Assembly (NCBI GenBank): GCA_021803945.1
Contig: JAJZKW010000011.1
Location: forward strand, 1 to 41,095
Length of the DNA stretch: 41,095 nucleotides
Reading direction: 5' to 3'
Origin: Microcaldota archaeon
GTDB taxonomy: Archaea; Micrarchaeota; Micrarchaeia; Micrarchaeales; CABMGC01
Shown: piece after piece, positions 18,064 to 27,976 of the stretch
Position numbering within the stretch: position 1 is the stretch's first letter
How the letters are laid out: each line of letters begins with the position of its first letter
Made by a program: the position numbers and the translations under genes
Notes under the pieces: model-generated
The model's database searches: none
What the model was told of the DNA's origin: nothing
The model's input: the letters and a program-made list of their open reading frames with translations, nothing else

Positions 18064-18915
18064 TCATCTGTAGGAAGCGGCTTTTGTGTCCTTTAGCCTG
18101 TAGCGTAATGATACCGCGGATGGCATGCCAGTCTTTGCTATAAGCACGTCAAGAAGGGATATGGCTTCGTCCAGCCTCCTTTTCATTGCTGTGTGCATTG
18201 CAAGGTAGTATATGGAATTGGATATGCCGTATGACAATGACGACTCTATAAACTTCTCCGCGCCTCTGCTTTTTTCCTCTGTTCCGAAGACCATGTTGGC
18301 ATAGCTTCTTATCTCCTCGTTCGCCTGGACTGCGTTTATTACTGAGAGCGCTTTCTGCGCGTTCACGGTCCTCTTTAATCTCATGTTAGCCATGAAGCCC
18401 AGGAACGACGCTGAGTCATCTGGATGCGGATTTGTGCCTAGGACCTTCAGTGCCTTGAACAAGTATTCCTTTGATTTTGAGATAAGGGCTACAGCATTGT
18501 ACTTGTTCTTCTGGAACTCGTCGCTGCGCCTCTGCGCATTGCTGTACATGAATCCTTCAAGAGTATAGTCCACTCCAAAATAAGTATAATCTGAGAAGAA
18601 CCTGTAGAAGCTTGATGCGCCGAAGAGGAAGTATGGGTCCTTTGTTGTTGCAAGGGCGTCGGCATACACGGTACCTTCGGCCCATCTTGCCTGGGCAGCG
18701 CATTCCTGCATTCCTGCAAGATTTTTCTCTGTTGTGCTGTTGCCGTGCACTATGTCCTTGTCCTGAAGGCTGACGTGCGCTTCGCAGAAATTGCACATGG
18801 ATTCTGCTACTGCTGACATGACATAGACATTTGCGCCACAGCACCTGCACATCAGCTTTGACTTGGTTATCGAATCCGCTTTTTTCTTTGCTGCATTAAT
18901 GTCCATGGTTAGCAC
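18064..18915 (-). CDS. zinc-ribbon protein with helical-repeat (TPR-like) body; hypothetical
   Basis: CRCCGANVYVMSAVAESMCNFCEAHV followed by an alpha-helical region. Confidence 0.6.
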   Translation of the reverse strand: MLTMDINAAKKKADSITKSKLMCRCCGANVYVMSAVAESMCNFCEAHVSLQDKDIVHGNSTTEKNLAGMQECAAQARWAEGTVYADALATTKDPYFLFGASSFYRFFSDYTYFGVDYTLEGFMYSNAQRRSDEFQKNKYNAVALISKSKEYLFKALKVLGTNPHPDDSASFLGFMANMRLKRTVNAQKALSVINAVQANEEIRSYANMVFGTEEKSRGAEKFIESSLSYGISNSIYYLAMHTAMKRRLDEAISLLDVLIAKTGMPSAVSLRYRLKDTKAASYR

Positions 18916-18947
18916 TTGAATGAACCATAATTTAATTGTTATTATTT

Positions 18948-19607
18948 CTACCGCTTCCTGAGTACCACGAAGAGGTGCATCCTGTCATAAGGCTCGATGT
19001 CTATCTTCTCCATGACATCGAATCTTGACGAGACCGAATCGAGGAAGCCCTTGAATACGTCTTCAGGTCTCTTTCCCACGTCTATGCTCTGGGACTTTAT
19101 TGCCACATATGCATATCCACCTTTCTTAAGGAGTTCGGCGTTCCTAAGCAATATTGCATCCTGATCCTTTGCTGCGACGTCCTGATATATCACGTCTGCG
19201 ACTCCTACGTCCTCTGCGTAGTCGCCTGCATTCCTTGCATCCTTGAGTATTGGCAGGATATTATGGCGCTTGTCGCATATCTTTATCAGGTCCCTCATGC
19301 TCCTTTCCGATATCTCTATGCAGTACACTGAACCGCTGGCTCCTACTATGTCGCTGACGTGGCTTGCCGTTGTCCCTGTAGATGCGCCAAGGTAGAGCAC
19401 GTTTGAGCCCTTCTTTATGGCCATTGTCTTTAAGCCATTGAGTATTGCGGCTGCCAGCTTGCTCCTGTATGGGTTCCACGATCTGTACTCTGTCCCGTCA
19501 TCAGGCATGAGGTCCTCGCCGTAGACCCTCGATCCGGGCGCGAGGTTCACTGTGGCTAACCTGCCGTCTATCTGGTAAATGCCTGCAAAAAGCCTCTTCA
19601 CTTTCAT
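18948..19607 (-). CDS. flpA: fibrillarin-like rRNA/tRNA 2'-O-methyltransferase
   Basis: EYRSWNPYRSKLAAAILNGL, VLYLGASTGTTASHVSDIVG, VYCIEISERSMRDL, VIYQDVA, YVAIKSQSID. Confidence 0.95.
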   Translation of the reverse strand: MKVKRLFAGIYQIDGRLATVNLAPGSRVYGEDLMPDDGTEYRSWNPYRSKLAAAILNGLKTMAIKKGSNVLYLGASTGTTASHVSDIVGASGSVYCIEISERSMRDLIKICDKRHNILPILKDARNAGDYAEDVGVADVIYQDVAAKDQDAILLRNAELLKKGGYAYVAIKSQSIDVGKRPEDVFKGFLDSVSSRFDVMEKIDIEPYDRMHLFVVLRKR

Positions 19608-19672
19608 TCCTACCTTAGATAATTCATTAGGCTAAATTTTATAACGTTTGCAGCATAATCATATATGATTGG

Positions 19673-21925
19673 ATGCGACCTCCACTTCCTGCAGACAGGT
19701 TTGTCATGGAACTACTGCAGCTCAGCAGGGAATCGCAGGGCTACAAGGAGCTCCTTGCGAAGTTCGCAGATTATCTGAAAGTGAAGCTCGAAGTCGACGA
19801 GGCGGTTATAAAGGATTTTCAGGGCTCGGCTTTCGCCTCGTCTGACGAAGTCACATTGAACACGGGCAAGCCGTACATTGACAATGGGCTCAGCGGCTAT
19901 TCCGCTTTCCCAGAACTTATAGAGTACAGCAACAGGGGATTCAAGTGCTGCGCCATACTCCCTATAGTCAGGGGCGGCAAGCAGTTCGGCACTATCACGT
20001 TGCTGTCGAGGGACGAAAAGGGGTTTGTCCCGGAGAACGTAAACCTCATTTCCGTGGCCTCTACAGTCATCAGCAGCGAGATAGGATCCAAATACGAGAT
20101 AGACAAGAGCCTCAATGTTGCAAAATATTTCGACGCTTCGTTCAACAACCTGATGCCGCAGCTGCTTGTGGGCACGGACGGCAGGATAGTGAAAGCCAAC
20201 AAGACTGCGCTCAACTACTTCGACAAGAGCCAGAAGGAGCTCTCCAACATAAACCTGTCCGACATATTCGACATCGACAACGTATCCATTGAAAGGCTGA
20301 ATAGGGGATTGGTTGTTGAAACATTCGGAAAGAGCTACCGGAACAGGTCATTCGAGATATCTCCTAGCAGGGTTAACGACAGCCTTATCCATCTCATGAT
20401 AAACGATGTCAGCGAGGCTAAGGATGCAGAGGAGAGGGCAAGGATGCTAGATAGAAGCGGGGATGACGCCTTCCTTGTGACTGATAAGGATTTTGAGGTG
20501 TTGTGGGCAAGCAAGGGCACTTACCCGCTTTTCGGGATACAGAGGGAGATGATGGTGGGCAGAAAGTTCACAGACTTTGTAGTTGTACCGAATACCATGA
20601 AGGACATATTGCAGAAGCTTTCGGCAAATGTATACTCTGGGGATGTGAAGCTAGATTTCGGCAATGATACATACTTCTACGGCAGGCTTGCGGCATACAG
20701 AGAGGGCAGCGAATTCTACTGCATAGTATCGAGAGATTACATGCGCTACATTAAATCAGCGGAGGAACTGTCCAGGAGTATAGTGAAAATCTCGAATGAT
20801 CCAATAATAGAGGTGGATGGCTCAGGCTACATGCTTTCGTACAACAAATCCGCAGAGAGCCTGTTCAAACTTGACAATAGCCGCATAGGAACTCCAATAT
20901 ACGGCATATGCGCAGACAGCGAGAGCCAGAACAAGATAGCTGCATCGCTGGCCATAGCCAAAAAAAATGGGTACATAGAAGATGTGTATGTCAGCCTGAT
21001 AGAATCGAAAAACAGGTCAAGCATACCCTGCGTGCAGAAAATAAAGGCTGTGGCAGACAAGAATGGAAGCGCAGCATCTTTCATAATAGTGAACAGGGAG
21101 CTCCTCACAAAGAAGAACATTGAAGAGCTTGGAGAGCAGTTGCAGGCCGCGCAGAAGGAGGCGGAGAAGCTCAAGACCGAGAGCGACCTGAAGTCGCAGT
21201 TCATATACAACATATCACACGACCTGAAAACGCCAATAACCAACATAATGGGCTTCTCGAAGCTCCTGTTGACTGACAATGCAGAGACACTGACAAAGGA
21301 GCAGATGGATTACATACAGATAATATATGATGAATCTGAAAGGTTCCTGGAGCTCGTGAAGCAGATACTGGATGTGGCAAAGCTGCAGTCAGGCATAGTC
21401 AAGCTTGATACGCAACAGGTAAATTTCAATGAAATAAGGAACAACCCAAGCATAAAGTCCCTTGCTGAGGCATGCGAAAACAAGGGGTTAGGGTTTGTCT
21501 GGGATGTAGACTATGACGTGCCTGAGATACCGGCAGATCCTAACAGGCTCATACAGGTCTTCTCAAACCTGATAGGGAATGCGATAAAGTTCACCGACAG
21601 GGGAGAGATACGGGTAAGGGTAATGAAGAAGAAGGGCAGCGTGAGGGTCGAGGTCTCTGACACCGGGATAGGCATAAGCAAGGCAGACATACCGAAGATA
21701 TTCAAGAAGTTCTATCAGCTCAGGAGAGGGCTCGTGAAACAGGAGGGATCTGGAACCGGGCTTGGGCTCTCGATTGCCAAGGAGGTCGTTAATCTGCACG
21801 GCGGAAGGATAGGGGTGGAATCAGAAGTTGGGAAGGGTAGTACGTTCTGGTTCACCATACCGCCTCTGGCAAGGATAAAGAAGAGAGCCTTGAAGTACAA
21901 CAGGGCTGAACATCAGACACCGTAG
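19673..21925 (+). CDS. GAF/PAS-domain sensor histidine kinase
   Basis: ISHDLKTPITNIMGFSKLLL (H-box), NLIGNAIKFTD (N-box), VSDTGIGISKADIPKIF, GTGLGLSIAKEVVNLHGG. Confidence 0.93.
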   Translation: MRPPLPADRFVMELLQLSRESQGYKELLAKFADYLKVKLEVDEAVIKDFQGSAFASSDEVTLNTGKPYIDNGLSGYSAFPELIEYSNRGFKCCAILPIVRGGKQFGTITLLSRDEKGFVPENVNLISVASTVISSEIGSKYEIDKSLNVAKYFDASFNNLMPQLLVGTDGRIVKANKTALNYFDKSQKELSNINLSDIFDIDNVSIERLNRGLVVETFGKSYRNRSFEISPSRVNDSLIHLMINDVSEAKDAEERARMLDRSGDDAFLVTDKDFEVLWASKGTYPLFGIQREMMVGRKFTDFVVVPNTMKDILQKLSANVYSGDVKLDFGNDTYFYGRLAAYREGSEFYCIVSRDYMRYIKSAEELSRSIVKISNDPIIEVDGSGYMLSYNKSAESLFKLDNSRIGTPIYGICADSESQNKIAASLAIAKKNGYIEDVYVSLIESKNRSSIPCVQKIKAVADKNGSAASFIIVNRELLTKKNIEELGEQLQAAQKEAEKLKTESDLKSQFIYNISHDLKTPITNIMGFSKLLLTDNAETLTKEQMDYIQIIYDESERFLELVKQILDVAKLQSGIVKLDTQQVNFNEIRNNPSIKSLAEACENKGLGFVWDVDYDVPEIPADPNRLIQVFSNLIGNAIKFTDRGEIRVRVMKKKGSVRVEVSDTGIGISKADIPKIFKKFYQLRRGLVKQEGSGTGLGLSIAKEVVNLHGGRIGVESEVGKGSTFWFTIPPLARIKKRALKYNRAEHQTP

Positions 21926-22887
21926 GCTGCGCACGGATCGGATGTCGTGTTTAAGGTGGTGTAGTTCATGAAAACCGCATTGTAGTTTGATCCGAAGTCG
22001 CCCTTGAACACTGAAGACACAAGGCTCTGTCCTGTGAAGTTGTATTCTACTAAAGCAAAAAGTCTGTTTCCAGATGCCACCGACTCTGAGTATGTGACAT
22101 TGTATATGCCTGTACTTACTGCAGCAGCACTTGAAATGATGCCCTGGGGAGTGACAAGGCTTGTGTTCTGGAATGTCGTGGGCCCTGAAGGGACAGAGCT
22201 GAATGTTTTTGCGAATTCGTTGTCGTATATTGATTGGGTGCATGCAACGTGTTCCTTCTGGAACACCCTGTTGAATCCAATCGCAAGCTGGCCTATATCT
22301 GTCTTATTTACATATACCATCACCTGCGCAGTGTTGTTCAATGCCTGGACTGTTGTAGTGACTGGGGTTGTAACCTGCTTGGTCGTCGCTGGGCTCTGTA
22401 CAGTAGTCGGAGAGGTAGGAGTTGTTGAAAGGGATCCGGCAGACGCGCTGAACGAGCCTGCGCTGAGAATCTTTATGTTTGGACTCTGCGTTACCATGAA
22501 ACTCTTTGGTATGTATGTCAGCGTTATGGTAGCTGACTTTGGCGTTGAAGAGACAAGCGCTACGCCAAGATCTGCGCTTCCGGAACCGCTCAGGCTGAGG
22601 CTTACGCCCTGGCCTGCTGAGAGATTTATAATCGCTATGCTGTTAAGTAGAAGCGGGGACTTTCCGATGTATATCGTGGCACCGGAATTCGACGACTGAA
22701 CCAGGTATGCCGAAGAGACATTAGAATCTGAAGGGATGAAGAAGTCATAACTTGCATTCTTCAAGATGGTAACTGTGCTGGTCGTTGATATGGTCGGCGC
22801 GCTCTCCGAGAATCCTAGGACAAGCCCTATTGCAACCACTAATGCTACAGCGGCTATAACTATGGTCCCAAACCCTATCTTCATCAT
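21913..22887 (-). CDS. secreted/membrane-anchored Ser/Thr-rich protein, hypothetical
   Basis: N-terminal hydrophobic segment FGTIVIAAVALVVAIGLVLGF followed by a Ser/Thr-rich extracellular-type sequence; 3' end overlaps the kinase gene by 13 bp. Confidence 0.65.
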   Translation of the reverse strand: MMKIGFGTIVIAAVALVVAIGLVLGFSESAPTISTTSTVTILKNASYDFFIPSDSNVSSAYLVQSSNSGATIYIGKSPLLLNSIAIINLSAGQGVSLSLSGSGSADLGVALVSSTPKSATITLTYIPKSFMVTQSPNIKILSAGSFSASAGSLSTTPTSPTTVQSPATTKQVTTPVTTTVQALNNTAQVMVYVNKTDIGQLAIGFNRVFQKEHVACTQSIYDNEFAKTFSSVPSGPTTFQNTSLVTPQGIISSAAAVSTGIYNVTYSESVASGNRLFALVEYNFTGQSLVSSVFKGDFGSNYNAVFMNYTTLNTTSDPCAAYGV

Positions 22888-23000
22888 ATCGTCCCGTACG
22901 ATGAAAGATATTGGATTGCCATAGCTTTTATAGTTTGCGTAAAGACCGTAGGCGAAGAGCTTATTTATTCCTTTCTTGCTTATTAATATTGGCGATAGTT

Positions 23001-24200
23001 ATGGATCAGGATGTCAATGACATAAAACCAGACATAGTATCAATGATAAACGACAGGCAGGAAGTTACATTCAACGAGCTCAGGAGCTTCGCGGCCTCCT
23101 TGAACATAACTGAGGATATGCTCAGGAGGAACCTCAAGGAGCTTGAGGCAGCCAACACCATAGCGTCGAGGAGCAGCGGGGGCATAATGACGTATTACGT
23201 GCTGCAGAACGAGAATGTGCTCAGGAGGATAGTGATAGTGGAAGACGACAAGAACATAAACAAGCTCATGGCGCTGAGCATAGGGAAAGGATTTGACATA
23301 ACCCAGATGTACGATGGAAAGGAGGCCCTTGATAAGATAAAGTTCGAAAAGCCGGACCTGGTGATATTGGACCTCATGCTGCCCGGGTTGGATGGACTTG
23401 AGATATGCCAGAGCATAAAGAGGACCGCAAGTCTGAGCGACATCATAGTGATAATCGTTAGTGCTATGGACGCTACGATGAACAGGTTCAAAGGGATAAA
23501 GTACGGCGCGGACTACTACATAAAGAAGCCTTTCGACCCTGTTGAGCTGAGGAGTCTTGTGACCATCTTCCTGAAGAAGAAGGGCAAAAAATTCGACCCT
23601 CTTGTGGATCTTCCGAATGAAGGTAAGATATCAGACGCTGTGGAGAAGGCAGTAAAGGGGAATGATGACAATTATGAACTTGGGAAGGTGCATGTTGAAG
23701 GGCTTGCTGAGTTTGCCCAGAGGTTCGGGACCGACTCCGGCATCACGATATTAAGGCTTGTGTCGCAACTCCTCCAGGACAAGGTGCGGGAGAGAGGTAC
23801 GGACATATTCGTGGGTTTCCTCAACGGCGACGACTTCGTCATAGCCGGCAGCCAGAACAAGATAGAGAAGCTGGTGCCTGACATAAAGGGCGAATTTACC
23901 GCCGTGTTGCCTTTCATATACCAGAGCGAGGGCTATAAGCCGATTGAGCTTGGAATAGACGACATATATGGAGCCGATACGCCGAAGCTCAACCTGATTT
24001 ATACTCCAATAGAAAAGGACTTCCTGATGGCGAAGAGGAGCGAGATACTGAAGAGCAAGGGAGACAAGAGCTACATAGGCTCGTATACTTACGATGAGCT
24101 CAGGCGCATGTTCGGTAGCGAGAACCTTGACATAACAATAACAAGAGGCCAGGGAGGAGTAAGGCTTTCCATAGGAAAAGGGTCAAGACAGGAAGAGTAA
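23001..24200 (+). CDS. response regulator: N-terminal winged-helix-like, receiver, C-terminal degenerate GGDEF-like domain
   Basis: IVIVEDDKNINKL...PDLVILDLMLPGLDG...YIKKPFD (receiver); FDPLVDLPNEGKISDAV...DIFVGFLNGDDFVIAG resembles DxLTxLPN/GGDEF. Start at 23001 rather than 22911. Confidence 0.8.
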   Translation: MDQDVNDIKPDIVSMINDRQEVTFNELRSFAASLNITEDMLRRNLKELEAANTIASRSSGGIMTYYVLQNENVLRRIVIVEDDKNINKLMALSIGKGFDITQMYDGKEALDKIKFEKPDLVILDLMLPGLDGLEICQSIKRTASLSDIIVIIVSAMDATMNRFKGIKYGADYYIKKPFDPVELRSLVTIFLKKKGKKFDPLVDLPNEGKISDAVEKAVKGNDDNYELGKVHVEGLAEFAQRFGTDSGITILRLVSQLLQDKVRERGTDIFVGFLNGDDFVIAGSQNKIEKLVPDIKGEFTAVLPFIYQSEGYKPIELGIDDIYGADTPKLNLIYTPIEKDFLMAKRSEILKSKGDKSYIGSYTYDELRRMFGSENLDITITRGQGGVRLSIGKGSRQEE

Positions 24201-24201
24201 A

Positions 24202-24498
24202 TTATCTCTTCTTCCTTTTCTTTGTTGACTTTGCTGCACGCTTTGCGGCATGCTTTGCATGTCGGGCTGCGGCCTGGCGGCTCGCTCGCCTTGAAGCTCG
24301 GGGTGCCGACCCATCGCCACCTACATCGCTTAGGAGGTCGTTGATGTGCGCGTCGTCCTGAGGCCTGTCTGCCGCTGTACTGAGGAGTGCCTCGCTCTCG
24401 ATTATCCCCTTCTCTAAAAGCTTATATATTTCCTGTGTCCTATTAAAGGATTCGAGCTTCTTCGAAGTCTGCCCTTTTGATGACTTTTTAGTTGCCAT
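24202..24498 (-). CDS. small protein with Ala/Arg/Lys-rich basic C-terminal tail
   Basis: MATKKSSKGQTSKKLESFNRTQEIYKLLEKG...RRASRQAAARHAKHAAKRAAKSTKKRKKR. Confidence 0.55.
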   Translation of the reverse strand: MATKKSSKGQTSKKLESFNRTQEIYKLLEKGIIESEALLSTAADRPQDDAHINDLLSDVGGDGSAPRASRRASRQAAARHAKHAAKRAAKSTKKRKKR

Positions 24499-24566
24499 TG
24501 AATCATTGACGAATTTATGACTTAGCGTTGCATAGATATTTATACATTGTTTTTTGGTGGGACCAG

Positions 24567-27218
24567 ATGATAAGCTACGCGAAGGAGCCATTCAGCACGG
24601 AGGAGAGCCTTGGCGGCCTGAATATCTTCATAAGGAGATGGTTTGAGTCCAGATACAAGGAGCTTACCCCTCCGCAGAGGTACTCGCTCAAGCTTATAAC
24701 AGAAAGGAAGAACGTCCTGATAACTGCGCCGACCGGGAGCGGCAAGACTTTCTCGGCGTTCACTTCGATACTTAGCGAACTGATGAATATATCGCTTGCC
24801 GGAAAGCTTGAAGACAAGGTTTACTGCATATATGTGTCGCCGCTGCGCGCACTTAACAATGACATATACCGCAACCTGACAGTTCCGATAGAGGAGATCT
24901 ACTCTGATATAAGCATACCGATAAAGAAGATAACTGTCGGGATAAGGACAGGGGACACAACAGTAAAGGAGAGACAGCAGATGCTCAGGACTCCGCCAAA
25001 CATACTTGTGACAACCCCCGAGAGCCTAGCGATACTTATAAATTCTGAGAAGTTCGCAGAGCACCTGAAATACGTGAAGTATGTAGTGGTGGATGAGCTC
25101 CACGAACTGGCCAACAATAAGCGCGGTGTCCACCTGTCGCTCTCTATAGAGAGGCTTCAGGACCGCATCGGGCACGGATTCACAAGGATAGGGCTTGGGG
25201 CAACGCTCTCTCCTCTTGAAAGGGCAGCCAAGTTCCTTGTCGGATATGAGGGCGGCAAGGAGAGGGACTGCATAATAATAGACGCGACATGGGACAAGAA
25301 GATGGAGTTTGTTACGATATGCCCGGTCAGGGACATAATAAACGAGGCCGATAATGTTGTGGAAGAGTCAATATACAGGATGATAAACAGGATAATAAAT
25401 GAGAACAAGACAACATTAGTATTCACCAATACAAGAAGCGGGACGGAAAGAGTCGTGTACAACCTGATCAAGAAATTCAAGTTCAATGAGGACATAGCCG
25501 CACATCACGGCTCCCTATCCAGGGAGAAGCGGCTGGATGTCGAGGACTTACTGAAGCGAGGCAAGCTCAGGTGCGCGGTGTCGTCCACTAGCCTTGAGCT
25601 AGGAATAGATATAGGTGCTATAGACAACGTAGTGCAGATAGGGTCTCCGAAAAGCGTTGCGCGCGCAGTGCAGAGGATAGGGCGAAGCGGACATAGCTTC
25701 AATGACATCGCCAAGGGAGAGGTAATAGTGACAAACAGAGATGACCTGATAGAATGCGCAGTCATGCTTGATGCAGCGAAAAAGAGGCACATGGACACCT
25801 TCACGACTCCGATGAATGCACTTGACGTCCTTTCGCAGCACATAGTGGGGATGAGCCAGAACAAGACATGGAGCATTGACGATGCATATAATCTCGTGAG
25901 AGGTGCATATGCATACCATACGCTCGCTAAGGAGGACTTCATTGCTGTAGTAAGATATCTTGCAGGCATGTATGTTGGCCTGGAGAGCAGGAGGGTCTAT
26001 GGTAAGATAGTCTATGATGAGAAGAAAGGACAGTTGCAGAGGCGAGGTATGTACCCTCGGGTGATATATTACCTCAACCTTGGCACGATACCGGATGAGG
26101 TATCTGTGGCAGTAATGGCTCCGGGGAAGAAATGGATAGGCAGCATACAGGAGGAATTCCTCTCAAGGCTGAAGCCGGGGGACATATTCGTGCTTGGCGG
26201 CAAGCAGTACAGGTTCGAGTATGCCAGGATGATGGTGTGCCATGTCACCGAGGCTCCCGGACAGGTTCCTACCATACCGCCGTGGTTTTCTGAGCAGCTT
26301 CCGCTCACATACGAAACGGCGATAGAGATAGGCAAGTTCAGGGAATCGTTTGCTGATGAGGTTGGCAAGAAGCTCAGAACCAAGAAACCAACGGCGATTT
26401 ACAAGAGCACTTTTGCAAGGAAAACTTGGGAAGGCAGTATTCTGAAGGATATGCCAATGGACGACTACGCAAGGAATTCGGCATTCAATTATTTCGCTGA
26501 GCAGCTCCTGTTTGTCGGTTTTGTCCCAAACCACAAGTCAATTCTGATAGAGAGGACGTTTGACTCGGAAAGAGGCAGAGACCTGCTGATATTCCATTCG
26601 CTGTACGGGCGCAGGGTGAACGATGCGCTATCCAGGATAATAGCCATAATGATTGCAGACAGATGTGGAATAGAGATAGGTATTAACATAAATGACAATG
26701 GATTTGTCCTGGCTACAGACTCCGGAACGGCCATACGGAAGGAGGACCTGGAGATGATTTTCACCGGTCTTGGGAGGACTGATGTTGATGCACTCCTGAA
26801 GGACAACATAAAAAGGACGGAGATGATGAAGAGGAGGTTCAGGTACAATGCTGCGAGGTCTTTCATGGTGCTCAGGAACTACAAGGGATTCCAGGTAAGC
26901 GTGAAGAAGCAGCAGATAAGCGCGCAGATACTGCTTAAGGCTGTGGAAGAGATGGACCCAGGCTTCCCGATACTGAAGGAGACTTACAGGGAGATATTTG
27001 AGGATGTGATGGATCTTCCGCGCGCAAAGAAGGTGATAGAGGGCATACTCAGCAAGGAGATAGCCTACAGGATAATTGATACTGCAGTGCCTTCGCCGTT
27101 CTCCCACAATATGATAACATTCGGGGAGGCCGACATAATAATGATGAAAGATAGGAGGAGACACATAAAGGAACTACATAAGCAGGTACTCGACAGGATA
27201 AGGAGGATGAAGAGATGA
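24567..27218 (+). CDS. lhr: Lhr-like ATP-dependent helicase
   Basis: LITAPTGSGKTFSAF, VVDELHEL, LGATLSPLERAAKFLVG, SSTSLELGIDIGAIDNVVQIGSPKSVARAVQRIGRSGH; start MISYAKEPFS. Confidence 0.93.
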   Translation: MISYAKEPFSTEESLGGLNIFIRRWFESRYKELTPPQRYSLKLITERKNVLITAPTGSGKTFSAFTSILSELMNISLAGKLEDKVYCIYVSPLRALNNDIYRNLTVPIEEIYSDISIPIKKITVGIRTGDTTVKERQQMLRTPPNILVTTPESLAILINSEKFAEHLKYVKYVVVDELHELANNKRGVHLSLSIERLQDRIGHGFTRIGLGATLSPLERAAKFLVGYEGGKERDCIIIDATWDKKMEFVTICPVRDIINEADNVVEESIYRMINRIINENKTTLVFTNTRSGTERVVYNLIKKFKFNEDIAAHHGSLSREKRLDVEDLLKRGKLRCAVSSTSLELGIDIGAIDNVVQIGSPKSVARAVQRIGRSGHSFNDIAKGEVIVTNRDDLIECAVMLDAAKKRHMDTFTTPMNALDVLSQHIVGMSQNKTWSIDDAYNLVRGAYAYHTLAKEDFIAVVRYLAGMYVGLESRRVYGKIVYDEKKGQLQRRGMYPRVIYYLNLGTIPDEVSVAVMAPGKKWIGSIQEEFLSRLKPGDIFVLGGKQYRFEYARMMVCHVTEAPGQVPTIPPWFSEQLPLTYETAIEIGKFRESFADEVGKKLRTKKPTAIYKSTFARKTWEGSILKDMPMDDYARNSAFNYFAEQLLFVGFVPNHKSILIERTFDSERGRDLLIFHSLYGRRVNDALSRIIAIMIADRCGIEIGININDNGFVLATDSGTAIRKEDLEMIFTGLGRTDVDALLKDNIKRTEMMKRRFRYNAARSFMVLRNYKGFQVSVKKQQISAQILLKAVEEMDPGFPILKETYREIFEDVMDLPRAKKVIEGILSKEIAYRIIDTAVPSPFSHNMITFGEADIIMMKDRRRHIKELHKQVLDRIRRMKR

Positions 27219-27964
27219 AGCTTGGGAAGGATTTTGAGATTGTTGGCGGGCTGCCGATCCTTTACGTGAAGAGGTTGGACGCCATCGTATGCTCTGACCT
27301 CCACCTGGGATATGAGGGCGTGATGGCTGGAAGAGGAGCTTTCCTGCCAAAGGTGAACCTGAGTAGAATAAAGGGTATGCTCAAGCAAGCTGTTGAAAAG
27401 ACAGGAGCAGGGCGCATAATAATAGACGGCGACATAAAGAATGAGTTTTCAAAAGTGCATCTCGAAGAGTTCAATGAGCTAAGGGAGATGGTGGACTTCG
27501 TGCGCGAAGAGTTGGATGTGAAAAGGATAACCTTGGTGAAGGGGAATCACGATAACTTCGTTGACAGGATAAAAGGCAGGCTCGGAATAGAAATATTCGA
27601 GTCCGAAGCGCTGCTTGGTGGCATGCTCTTCTTCCATGGGGAGGGATTGCCTGAGGCCAAGGGATATAGCTCGATGGTAATGGGGCATGTTCACCCCGCC
27701 ATAGCGATTTATAATGGGCTGGGAGTCAAGGAGAAGTTTCATTGCTTCCTGTACGGGAAGACAAGGAAGGGCTCGGCTGAAGCTATAGTCCTTCCTGCAA
27801 TGAACTATTTTGCAGAAGGAGTGGCTGTGAACCTGGAGGATGTGAAAGGGATGGCTCCGGTATTCAGGTCTATTATTGACATTAGGAGGATGAGAGCCAT
27901 ATGCATTGGAGAAGGCGAGGCGCTTGATTTCGGCACCGTAGAGCAGCTCTCGAAGCTGAAATAA
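27215..27964 (+). CDS. Lhr-linked metallophosphoesterase
   Basis: CSDLHLGYEG, IIDGDIKNEF, LVKGNHDNF, MVMGHVHPAI; ATGA overlap with lhr. Confidence 0.88.
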   Translation: MKLGKDFEIVGGLPILYVKRLDAIVCSDLHLGYEGVMAGRGAFLPKVNLSRIKGMLKQAVEKTGAGRIIIDGDIKNEFSKVHLEEFNELREMVDFVREELDVKRITLVKGNHDNFVDRIKGRLGIEIFESEALLGGMLFFHGEGLPEAKGYSSMVMGHVHPAIAIYNGLGVKEKFHCFLYGKTRKGSAEAIVLPAMNYFAEGVAVNLEDVKGMAPVFRSIIDIRRMRAICIGEGEALDFGTVEQLSKLK

Positions 27965-27976
27965 TGCTCCGGGCAG

